Source of the DNA: Gammaproteobacteria bacterium
GTDB lineage: Bacteria; Pseudomonadota; Gammaproteobacteria; Xanthomonadales; Marinicellaceae
Assembly: GCA_030426705.1 (NCBI GenBank)
Contig: JAUHXW010000007.1
Location: forward strand, 1-21,486
Direction of reading: 5' to 3'
Length of the DNA stretch: 21,486 bases
Shown here: positions 14,518 through 21,486 of the stretch, piece by piece
Layout: each line of letters opens with the position of its first letter
Position numbering within the stretch: position 1 is the first letter of the stretch
The notes under the pieces: generated by a model
The model's database searches: none
What the model was told of the DNA's origin: nothing
The model's input: the letters and a program-made list of their open reading frames with translations, nothing else
Made by a program: the position numbers and the translations under genes

Positions 14518-15669
14518 ATGAAAAAGTTATTGCTGATAACCGTGCTTACGGGGCTTACTTCGACAGTTATCGCTACAGAAAAGCAAGATAACAACGATGA
14601 AGTGAATTACCTTGAGTTGGCATCTTTGATGCTCAAGGACAACAACCTCGAACGTGCCGAATTCGCCTTGTCACAAGTCAATCAGCAGGCAGAAGCATTT
14701 GATCAACAACGTTTTCATGTGCTGACCGGCCTGTTGCAAGTACGTAAAAATGATCATCAGGCGGCGATTGATGCTTTTTTGGCAGCCAAAAAACTGGGCG
14801 AAGTGGATTCAGTTATTGATGTTTACCTGGCACAATCAGCCTTCGCTACAGAACAATACCCATTGACCATCGATGCTTTGAACAGTGCAGGTCAAGCCGT
14901 GGAGCGAATACCTTCGGTGTATCATATGCGCGGTCAGGCACACTGGTTGCTGAAACAGTATGAAGTGGCTTTGGCAGTGATGGATCAGGCCAGCTTAATT
15001 TTCCCTGATGATGCTTCATTCACGCGGCGCAAAATATTCTATCTGATCGAATTGGGCATGAATTCAACGGCAGCTGAACTCGGTCAACAATACCTGGAGC
15101 AACAACAAGCCGATGCCAGTGATTATGTGGCGATTGGTAATGCTTTGCGGGCTTCGGGTAATTTGATTTTGGCTTTGCGATTCCTGGAACGTGCCAAATT
15201 GAAATTCCCAAGCGACCCTGATGTCAGCAAAGCCCTGGCCGCCACTTACATCAGCAACCAATCCTACAACACCGCAGCGAAAATCGTTCACCAATTGGCA
15301 TTGATAGATAATGAATTGATGAGTGAAGCGGCGGAATTGTACCGTCGTTCGGGGCAAAGGCATTTGGCATTGACCTTGAACAGTCTGATAGAAAATCAGG
15401 AACAAAAACTGAAACAAAGGTTGGGCTTGCTGATTGAATTGGAAAACTATGAACAGGCAGCCAATATGGAAGAAGACATCAAACGGGTACGCATTGATGA
15501 TGACGAAAACATTTTGTACGCCATGGCTTATGCCTTGTTTAAGGTCGGAGACTATGATCAGGCTGAAAACTATTTGTCACGCATCACTGACTCACAATTG
15601 TTCCAGAAAGCCGTTGAAGTCAGAAAAATCATGGCGGATTGTGCCGACGAACCCTGGCGCTGCCGATAG
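14518..15669 (+). CDS. TPR-repeat periplasmic protein of the TonB2-type cluster
   Basis: This 383-residue protein has a signal peptide (MKKLLLITVLTGLTSTVIA). Most of the rest is alpha-helical tetratricopeptide repeats, with recognisable units such as LERAEFALSQVNQQAEAF, NLILALRFLERAKLKFPSDP and DYDQAENYLSRI. It ends with a two-Cys tail (CADEPWRC). A TPR protein directly after tonB is standard for the Vibrio-type TonB2 cluster. TPR proteins bind other proteins, so a scaffold or coupling role between TonB and a receptor or cargo is likely, but it is not shown here. It starts 16 bases after the tonB stop with no strong ribosome site, consistent with coupling to tonB translation. The next gene is the receptor, 66 bases on, without an intervening terminator. 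Confidence 0.85.
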   Translation: MKKLLLITVLTGLTSTVIATEKQDNNDEVNYLELASLMLKDNNLERAEFALSQVNQQAEAFDQQRFHVLTGLLQVRKNDHQAAIDAFLAAKKLGEVDSVIDVYLAQSAFATEQYPLTIDALNSAGQAVERIPSVYHMRGQAHWLLKQYEVALAVMDQASLIFPDDASFTRRKIFYLIELGMNSTAAELGQQYLEQQQADASDYVAIGNALRASGNLILALRFLERAKLKFPSDPDVSKALAATYISNQSYNTAAKIVHQLALIDNELMSEAAELYRRSGQRHLALTLNSLIENQEQKLKQRLGLLIELENYEQAANMEEDIKRVRIDDDENILYAMAYALFKVGDYDQAENYLSRITDSQLFQKAVEVRKIMADCADEPWRCR

Positions 15670-15735
15670 ACCGTAGCAACATACAAACCCAATATGCTTA
15701 CCTTTACGTGAGCTCAAATTTAAACCAGAAAAGCT

Positions 15736-18700
15736 ATGAAACAAACCATTTATGCCATCATTTTGATTGCTGTGTCATCGACAGTATTTGCTGATGATGC
15801 CAAAATCAATGTCCTGGTCTTCCTCAAAGGCGGTCCATTAGCCAACATTGATTTGCTGGTTAATCAAAAAAAAATAGCCACCACCAATGAACTGGGGGCC
15901 GCCAACTTAACCCTGCCGGCAGGCCAGCAACAATTAACATTACAATCATCGAACCATACAATTTATACGCACGACTTGAATTTACGAGCCGGTGAATTGT
16001 TGCAATTATTGATTGATTTCAAGGTCAAAGGAGATGCTGAACCTTTGGTTGATCTAGAAAGTTCAATCGATGAAAATCCGGTCAGCCAGCCTCTGGTCAA
16101 CGAAAACAAAGATGCACCCATGGTACCGGTCAGTGGTGTGATTGTTGATGCGGAAAACCAGCGTCCGGTGGTGGGCGCTAAAGTTTACATCTCCGGTTTA
16201 TCAGATCATCTGGTGACTGATGAGCAAGGTCGCTTCAACACCGAAGTCAAAGCAGGCACTTACAACATCAGTGTGTTACACGCTCAGTTCAACAGTCAAA
16301 TCAAAAACAAACTCGATATCAGCAGCCCCGATGAAAACGTCATCAACATGGAGTTAACTCCGGCAGGTGCAGAATTACCCGAATTTGTGGTGGTTGAACC
16401 TTTTATAGAAGGCTCTTTGGCATCAGTTTTGGAAGAACGGCGTGCCAATAACTCAGTGGCCAACTACCTCAGTATGGAACAAATCAGCAAATCAGGTGAT
16501 TCCGATGCGGCTGGTGCCTTGAAACGGGTCACGGGTTTGACTTTGGTTGACGGTAAATTTATTTTTATTCGTGGCCTGGGTGAGCGTTACTCCAGCACTT
16601 TACTCAATGGCGCCAATTTACCCAGTCCAGACCCCACCCGTCGGGTGGTTCCCCTGGATTTATTTCCCACCAGCATCATCGAAAGTATCGAGGTACAAAA
16701 AGGCTATGCTTCGCATTTACCCGCGGAGTTTGGCGGTGGTTCGGTGGTGTTGCGCACCATCAATGTACCTGAAGAAAACTTTTTGAATTTTGGTCTTTCC
16801 TATGGGCACAACACTCAGACCACCGGCAAAGACGGATTGAAATACCAGGGTGGAGACAGTGACTGGACCGGTTTTGATGATGGTTCCCGTGCCATGCCTC
16901 GGGTGTTGGCTGATGCCATTGCGGGTGATACCGAGTTGCGACCGAATAATCCGTTTTTTGAAGGCGGCTTCAGTCCAGAGGAACTGGAATTATTGGGTGA
17001 GTCGTTGAATTCCAATTATGATTTGCGTAACAGCACCATTGACCCAGGCATGGGTTTTGATGCCGCCGGAGGCATGCGTTTTGATTTAAAATCAGGGGCA
17101 TCAGCAGGCTTTTCAGCCGCTTTGGAATACGGTAACGACTTCCAAACCCGACAAGAATTGCGACGCAGTTACAACATTTCTTCAGGTACTGAATTAAGCC
17201 TGGACAGTGAAGAGTTGTCCACCACCACTTCCCGTAACATCAACGCCAGCGGTTTCTTCACCACCGGTATTGAGTTCAATGATTTTCATCAGGTGGCAGG
17301 TAACTACATGTTGTTGCGCAGCACCCAGGATTTTGCTGAAATTGCCGAAGGATTCAATGAAGATTTGGGTAATTCACGTCGTATCTATGAAATTCGCTGG
17401 TCAGAACGAGATTTAACCTCCATGCAGCTGTTCGGAGAACACAGCTATCCAGTACTTTCTGACTTGCTCTTTAAATGGCAATACACCGATTCTGAAGCCA
17501 CCTTTGACGAGCCTGATAACCGCATTTACCGTTATGACCAACGCGATGAAGGTGACTTCGTCTTCTCAACCAGGAATGACAGCAACTCTAGAGTTTTCAG
17601 AAACCTGACCGACCAAAGCCGCAACATACGCTACGATTTGTCTTTACCGTTAACCTTCAAAAACCATCATGACTTTTTGCTGCAATTTGGCCAAAACTGG
17701 GTTGGTAAAGACAGAAACTCAGACATCAGACGGTTTGTTTTTGAAGATGTGGGCCCTTTAGCCAACCAAGTGGATAGGAATGACCCACTCAGCCAAATAC
17801 TGAATCCGGATTTTATTGATCTCAGTGGTTATCAGTTGATTGAGGTGACCCGTGCCACTGATAACTATTTTGCCAACCTGGATATCAAGGGCACGTATTA
17901 CGGTGTTGATTACGCTTATAAGGAAAACCTGCGCTTCACCCTCGGAGCCAGAAGAGAAACATTCGAACAATCCGTCACAACATTCCGCCTTTTTGACCCT
18001 GACCAAAGCCCAATTACCGCCAGCCTCTACGATGATGACTGGTTTCCTGCTTTTTCAGGAACCTGGATTATGAACGACAGCCATCAATTCAGGGTAAATT
18101 ACTCTCAAACGGCCACTCGTCCAGACTTCAAGGAATTGTCATCGGCTCAGTTTAAAGATCCGGTACTTGATCGAAATGTCATAGGCAACCCGGATTTGAT
18201 TGTGGGTAAAATCACGCACTATGACGTGCGCTGGGATAAATATTTTTCACCGGGGGAGTTTGTTTCTTTAAGCCTGTTTTACAAAGAATTTGAGAACCCC
18301 ATAGAAATCACCATCTTACCCGGCTCTTCGAACATCATCAGTTTCCAGAATGCCCTGGCGGCTGAAAATGCCGGTATTGAACTTGAAGTTTATAAAGATT
18401 TTTCATTCATTAACGACCGCCTGGCCAACTTCTATATCAGTGCCAATTATGCTTACATTGATTCTGAAATTCAGTTGGACACCTCCGGTCCTTCCGGTCA
18501 AACCAACAACACCCGACCATTGCAAGGTCAATCACCCTACGTTATCAATGTACAACTCGGCTATGACAACAAAGACAAAGGCATCAGCGCTTCCTTGTTG
18601 TTCAATAAGTTCGGCGAAAGGATTTCAGAAGCCGGCACCAGTGGTCGTCCAGACATTTATGAACAGCCCTTTAACCAACTTGATTTTGTTTATAGCCATG

Positions 18701-18843
18701 CTTTTGCTGGTCGCTGGAAACTGAGTTTCAAAGCCAAAAACCTGCTGGATTCCGAAGCAGAGTTTTTACAAGGTGATGCAATAACCCGTTCATTCACCCG
18801 CGGTCGCAGCTTTGGTTTAGGCATTTCCTTTGATGTTTTTTAA
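15736..18843 (+). CDS. Oar-like TonB-dependent outer-membrane receptor with two N-terminal beta-domains
   Basis: A 1035-residue outer-membrane protein. The signal peptide is MKQTIYAIILIAVSSTVFA. Residues about 22-100 form a first small beta-domain. Residues about 130-208 are a carboxypeptidase-regulatory-like domain (VSGVIVDAENQRPVVGAKVYISG). A candidate TonB box, PEFVVVEPF, is at 215-223. The plug runs about 230-345, with GALKRVTGLTLVDGKFIFIRG, LGERYSSTLLNGANLPSPDP and the PAEFGGGSVVLRT end. A long beta-barrel follows, closing in GLGISFDVF with a terminal Phe. Carboxypeptidase-like N-terminal domains are typical of Oar/SusC-type receptors, which move large or protein ligands. The substrate is unknown. 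It follows the TonB operon closely and probably shares its transcript; the beta-helix gene across the operon is a candidate partner. Confidence 0.9.
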   Translation: MKQTIYAIILIAVSSTVFADDAKINVLVFLKGGPLANIDLLVNQKKIATTNELGAANLTLPAGQQQLTLQSSNHTIYTHDLNLRAGELLQLLIDFKVKGDAEPLVDLESSIDENPVSQPLVNENKDAPMVPVSGVIVDAENQRPVVGAKVYISGLSDHLVTDEQGRFNTEVKAGTYNISVLHAQFNSQIKNKLDISSPDENVINMELTPAGAELPEFVVVEPFIEGSLASVLEERRANNSVANYLSMEQISKSGDSDAAGALKRVTGLTLVDGKFIFIRGLGERYSSTLLNGANLPSPDPTRRVVPLDLFPTSIIESIEVQKGYASHLPAEFGGGSVVLRTINVPEENFLNFGLSYGHNTQTTGKDGLKYQGGDSDWTGFDDGSRAMPRVLADAIAGDTELRPNNPFFEGGFSPEELELLGESLNSNYDLRNSTIDPGMGFDAAGGMRFDLKSGASAGFSAALEYGNDFQTRQELRRSYNISSGTELSLDSEELSTTTSRNINASGFFTTGIEFNDFHQVAGNYMLLRSTQDFAEIAEGFNEDLGNSRRIYEIRWSERDLTSMQLFGEHSYPVLSDLLFKWQYTDSEATFDEPDNRIYRYDQRDEGDFVFSTRNDSNSRVFRNLTDQSRNIRYDLSLPLTFKNHHDFLLQFGQNWVGKDRNSDIRRFVFEDVGPLANQVDRNDPLSQILNPDFIDLSGYQLIEVTRATDNYFANLDIKGTYYGVDYAYKENLRFTLGARRETFEQSVTTFRLFDPDQSPITASLYDDDWFPAFSGTWIMNDSHQFRVNYSQTATRPDFKELSSAQFKDPVLDRNVIGNPDLIVGKITHYDVRWDKYFSPGEFVSLSLFYKEFENPIEITILPGSSNIISFQNALAAENAGIELEVYKDFSFINDRLANFYISANYAYIDSEIQLDTSGPSGQTNNTRPLQGQSPYVINVQLGYDNKDKGISASLLFNKFGERISEAGTSGRPDIYEQPFNQLDFVYSHAFAGRWKLSFKAKNLLDSEAEFLQGDAITRSFTRGRSFGLGISFDVF

Positions 18844-18897
18844 AATCAGCACAATCAAAGGTTGTTTTTTAAAGTCAAACTCAATAACATAGGCCTC

Positions 18898-18960
18898 ATG
18901 CAAAACCGTTTGATTACGACAACAACCATTACCACAGGACTGAAAAAGGTCATGTGCTGA
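18898..18960 (+). CDS. thrL: thr operon leader peptide
   Basis: ATG at 18898 opens a 20-codon frame ending TGA at 18958-18960. Codons 6-13 read I-T-T-T-T-I-T-T, so six of twenty residues are threonine and two isoleucine, followed by G-L-K-K-V-M-C. The same clustered Thr/Ile pattern ending in Gly marks the E. coli ThrL peptide. The stop codon falls at the edge of the antiterminator segment, so a ribosome finishing the peptide would cover it and let the terminator form. AGG lies four bases before CCTC-ATG spacing ends, a weak ribosome site. The peptide itself has no expected function beyond being translated. Confidence 0.88.
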   Translation: MQNRLITTTTITTGLKKVMC

Positions 18961-18980
18961 TTGGTTGTTGATAAAACTTA

Positions 18981-19019
18981 AAAGCCCGTGACTTGGAAAC
19001 AACTCACGGGCTTTTTTTT
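18981..19019 (+). terminator. Attenuator terminator before thrA
   Basis: AAAGCCCGTGA (18981-18991) and TCACGGGCTTT (19004-19014) form a perfect 11-base stem around a 12-base loop. The T-run spans 19012-19019. It lies 30 bases before the thrA start. It is the regulated terminator of the thr attenuator and also the only clear terminator after the receptor gene. Confidence 0.93.
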
Positions 19020-19049
19020 ATGTTGAATAAAAATATAGAATAGACCGTC

Positions 19050-21486
19050 ATGAAAATCATGAAATTTGGTGGCTCATCGTTGGCCACCGCTGAACAATTC
19101 AACCAAGTGGTTGAACTGATTGAATCACAAGATGAATCTGTAGCTGGCGTGTTTTCCGCTCCGCAAGGCATCACCAATGCCCTGATGCAATTGGTTGCAC
19201 AATGTCAGGCCGGTTCAGACTTTACCGAGCTGTTTGACCAAATCAGTCAACAATTGCTGACCATCAGTGCGGATTGTGCTCGATTCAGAAATGGCTTCGA
19301 AGTCAGCATCAGTCAGCAACAAACTTCACAATTACTGGATCAGTTACGTCATTTGGCGCAAGGTTGTGCCCTGATTGGCAGGTGTCCAAAAGTCACGGCG
19401 GCGCAAATCCTGGCTACCGGTGAAAAGTTCAGCACTCTGTTGGTGGCAACGATGCTACGCAGCCAGCACCAGGTTTCTGTGATAGACCCAAAAATATTCC
19501 TGACCACCACCGATACCAGCGACGAACCTGTAGCCGACACCGAACAAAGCCAGACCTTGTTTCAGCAAAGTTATCCTCAACTTGAAAAGTTGGCCGTCAT
19601 GCCAGGTTTTTATGGGGTTAATCCAGACGGTGATTTGTGCTTACTGGGTCGCAATGGTTCAGATTATTCGGCAGCCATTCTGGCGGTCTGTGCGGGTGCC
19701 AATGTGTGTGAAATCTGGACTGATGTGGATGGCATTTACAGTGTTGACCCACGATTGGTCGAACATGCGCAATTGATTGAACACATGTCTTACCAGGAAG
19801 CGATGGAATTGTCCTATTTTGGTGCCAAGGTTTTACACCCCAAAACCATCACCCCTTTATCCAAGCACCAAATCCAATGTGTAATCAAAAACACCATGAA
19901 TCCGGATCACCAAGGCACACTGATCTCCAGTACTACAGCCAAAGAGAAAGCTGTAAAAGCCATTTCTAACTTGTCTGATGTGGCGATGATTAATGTTTCA
20001 GGTCCTGGCATGAAAGGCATGGTTGGTATGGCTGCACGGGTGTTTGCCAGTATGTCTGAAGCCAACATATCTGTCATTCTGATCAGTCAGTCTTCGTCTG
20101 AATACAGCATCAGTTTTTGTGTACCAGGTGAAGAAGCCCAGGCTGCGGTTAAACATTTAAACCAATCATTTAAACTGGAATTGGCAAGCGGCATGCTGGA
20201 ACCCATTGACTGCAAACAAAACCTTGCCATCATCACGTTGATTGGCGATCGCATGCACCAACAAAAAGGCACTGCCAGCCGCTTTTTCAGCGCACTGTCA
20301 CATGCACGGGTTAACATCATCGCGATTGCTCAGGATTCATCTGAGCGTAGTATCTCGGCGGTGGTTCGCGCCAAGCGTGTTGAAGATGCCGTAGTGGTTT
20401 GTCATCAGCAGCTGTTTTTGAAAAAACCACGCATTGATGCTTTTATGGTTGGGTGTGGTACGGTTGGCAAAGAACTGATCAAGCAAATCAATAAACAACA
20501 AGCCTGGCTCAAAGAGCAGAACATTGAACTCAATCTGGTGGGTATCGCCAACAGCAAACAATGCCTGTTAGATGCCAAGGGTATTGACTTGAATGATTGG
20601 CAAAATGCATTGGCAAAATGCAATGAAGGCATGAGCCTTGATCGCTTAAAACGATTTGTGCGTGAGGCGCACCTGACCAATCCGGTGATTATTGATTGCA
20701 CCAGCAATCAGGACATTGCCATGAGTTATTTGAGCTATCTGGAAGCCAACTTTCATGTGGTTACTGCCAACAAAAAAGCCAACACCGATTCATTGGAATA
20801 CTACCATCAATTGCAAAAAATGGCGGTTAAACGCCAGCGCAGATTTCTTTATGAAACCAATGTGGGGGCGGGTTTGCCAGTGATTGACAACCTGCAAAGC
20901 CTGTTGCGAGCTGGTGATCAACTGTTACAATTTGAAGGAATTTTATCCGGTTCATTGTCCTATATTTTTGGTGAAATTCATCAGGGCTTGTCATTGTCTG
21001 AAGCCACTCGAAAAGCCCGGGAACTGGGTTACACCGAACCCAATCCAGCCGAAGATTTGAATGGTATGGATGTGGCCAGAAAAGTGTTGGTCATCGCGCG
21101 CGAAGCCGGTTTACCTTTGGAGTTGAGCGATGTGGAACTACAAGCAGTGGTTCCTGAATATCTGGCCAACATCACTGATGGCGATGAATTTATGGACAAG
21201 CTGCCAGCATATAACAGCGAGTTTCAGCCAATGATTGATCACGCCGAGTCACAAGGACAAAAACTGCGCTATGTCGCCATCATCAAGGATCAAAAATGCT
21301 CAGTGAAGATTGTCCCGGTGGCTCAGGATCATCCGCTGTATGAAATCGAAAACGGTGAAAACGCCCTGGCCATCAACACCCAGTATTACCAGCCCAAGCC
21401 ATTCATCATTCGCGGCTATGGCGCCGGTGCTGAAGTAACCGCGGCCGGTTTATTTGGCGATTTGTTGAGGACCCTGGCCTGGGAAC
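19050..21486 (+). CDS. thrA: Bifunctional aspartokinase / homoserine dehydrogenase I (3' truncated)
   Basis: 812 codons are visible and the frame runs off the window. By comparison with E. coli ThrA (820 residues, ending DLLRTLSWKLGV) only about four residues are missing. The kinase part begins MKIMKFGGSS (phosphate-binding KFGGSS) and has GRNGSDYSA (200-208) and IWTDVDGIYSVDPR. The two ACT-type regulatory segments include SGPGMKGMVGMAARVFASM, SQSSSEYSISFCVP and AIAQDSSERSISAVV. The homoserine dehydrogenase half starts near 464 with the NAD(P)-binding VGCGTVGKEL, then NVGAGLPVI, ILSGSLSYIFGE and GYTEPNPAEDLNGMDVARK (660-678, catalytic Asp/Lys region). It catalyses the first and third steps from aspartate to threonine and is expected to be feedback-inhibited by threonine. 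The start matches the E. coli N-terminus; its ribosome site is weak. Expression is controlled by the upstream attenuator. Confidence 0.97.
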   Translation, partial: MKIMKFGGSSLATAEQFNQVVELIESQDESVAGVFSAPQGITNALMQLVAQCQAGSDFTELFDQISQQLLTISADCARFRNGFEVSISQQQTSQLLDQLRHLAQGCALIGRCPKVTAAQILATGEKFSTLLVATMLRSQHQVSVIDPKIFLTTTDTSDEPVADTEQSQTLFQQSYPQLEKLAVMPGFYGVNPDGDLCLLGRNGSDYSAAILAVCAGANVCEIWTDVDGIYSVDPRLVEHAQLIEHMSYQEAMELSYFGAKVLHPKTITPLSKHQIQCVIKNTMNPDHQGTLISSTTAKEKAVKAISNLSDVAMINVSGPGMKGMVGMAARVFASMSEANISVILISQSSSEYSISFCVPGEEAQAAVKHLNQSFKLELASGMLEPIDCKQNLAIITLIGDRMHQQKGTASRFFSALSHARVNIIAIAQDSSERSISAVVRAKRVEDAVVVCHQQLFLKKPRIDAFMVGCGTVGKELIKQINKQQAWLKEQNIELNLVGIANSKQCLLDAKGIDLNDWQNALAKCNEGMSLDRLKRFVREAHLTNPVIIDCTSNQDIAMSYLSYLEANFHVVTANKKANTDSLEYYHQLQKMAVKRQRRFLYETNVGAGLPVIDNLQSLLRAGDQLLQFEGILSGSLSYIFGEIHQGLSLSEATRKARELGYTEPNPAEDLNGMDVARKVLVIAREAGLPLELSDVELQAVVPEYLANITDGDEFMDKLPAYNSEFQPMIDHAESQGQKLRYVAIIKDQKCSVKIVPVAQDHPLYEIENGENALAINTQYYQPKPFIIRGYGAGAEVTAAGLFGDLLRTLAWE

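Larger units (their letters stand above)
18845..19019 (+). promoter_or_regulatory. Threonine/isoleucine attenuator leader of thrA
   Basis: This leader contains the parts of a translation-controlled attenuator: the thrL peptide (18898-18960), an antiterminator and a terminator. The antiterminator pairs GTCATGTGCT (18949-18958) with AGCCCGTGAC (18983-18992), ten positions with one G-U and one mismatch, and competes with the terminator stem. Two further pairings would mask that segment when the leader is untranslated: ATCAGCACA (18845-18853) with TGTGCTGAT (18953-18961), and nested within it GGTTGTT (18860-18866) with AACAACC (18921-18927). CAACAACCA (18920-18928) can instead pair with TGGTTGTTG (18962-18970). 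Stalling at Thr/Ile codons would free 18949-18958 and allow thrA expression. Confidence 0.85.

Noticed and set aside
18817..19002. A 61-codon minus-strand frame downstream of the receptor
   Set aside because: It runs antisense through the thr attenuator, whose leader peptide and stems explain the sequence.

Overview
The window looks like chromosomal DNA from a gammaproteobacterium of moderate G+C (low to mid forties by eye). Three things point there: a thrL-type attenuator in front of a fused aspartokinase/homoserine dehydrogenase (thrA), a Vibrio TonB2-style energising operon (DUF3450, TtpC-like, ExbB, ExbD, TonB, TPR), and the style of the secreted proteins. A marine genus such as Marinicella or a relative would fit, but that is an impression and was not tested. 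No tRNA, rRNA, CRISPR, insertion sequence or prophage was seen.

Layout. 1-2452 (+): the end of a saccharopine dehydrogenase-like gene, translationally coupled to an MscS-type channel, then an unrecognised small membrane protein. 2466-4826 (-): a DUF1624-type membrane acyltransferase and an overlapping lrgA/lrgB pair. 5155-6426 (+): an exported metal-dependent amidohydrolase. It ends at a REP-like nested hairpin (6442-6500) facing a convergent DUF6491-like lipoprotein. 7070-7216 is a structured, GC-richer intergenic segment that looks like a dispersed repeat. It is followed by an AT-rich polytopic membrane protein (7303-8667).

The centre of interest is 8676-18843. A large secreted beta-helix protein reads leftwards. 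From a 194-base divergent control region, a rightward run encodes DUF3450, TtpC-like ExbB, ExbB, ExbD, TonB, a TPR protein and an Oar-like TonB-dependent receptor with two extra N-terminal beta-domains. This is a complete inner-membrane motor, periplasmic link and outer-membrane gate, with a candidate surface partner next door. The cargo is unknown.

After the receptor, 18845-19019 holds an amino-acid attenuator: a 20-codon leader peptide with six Thr and two Ile codons (18898-18960), an antiterminator pairing and a strong terminator. It controls thrA (19050 to the window end, only a few C-terminal residues missing). No other terminator lies between the receptor gene and thrA, so the attenuator probably also ends receptor-operon transcripts.
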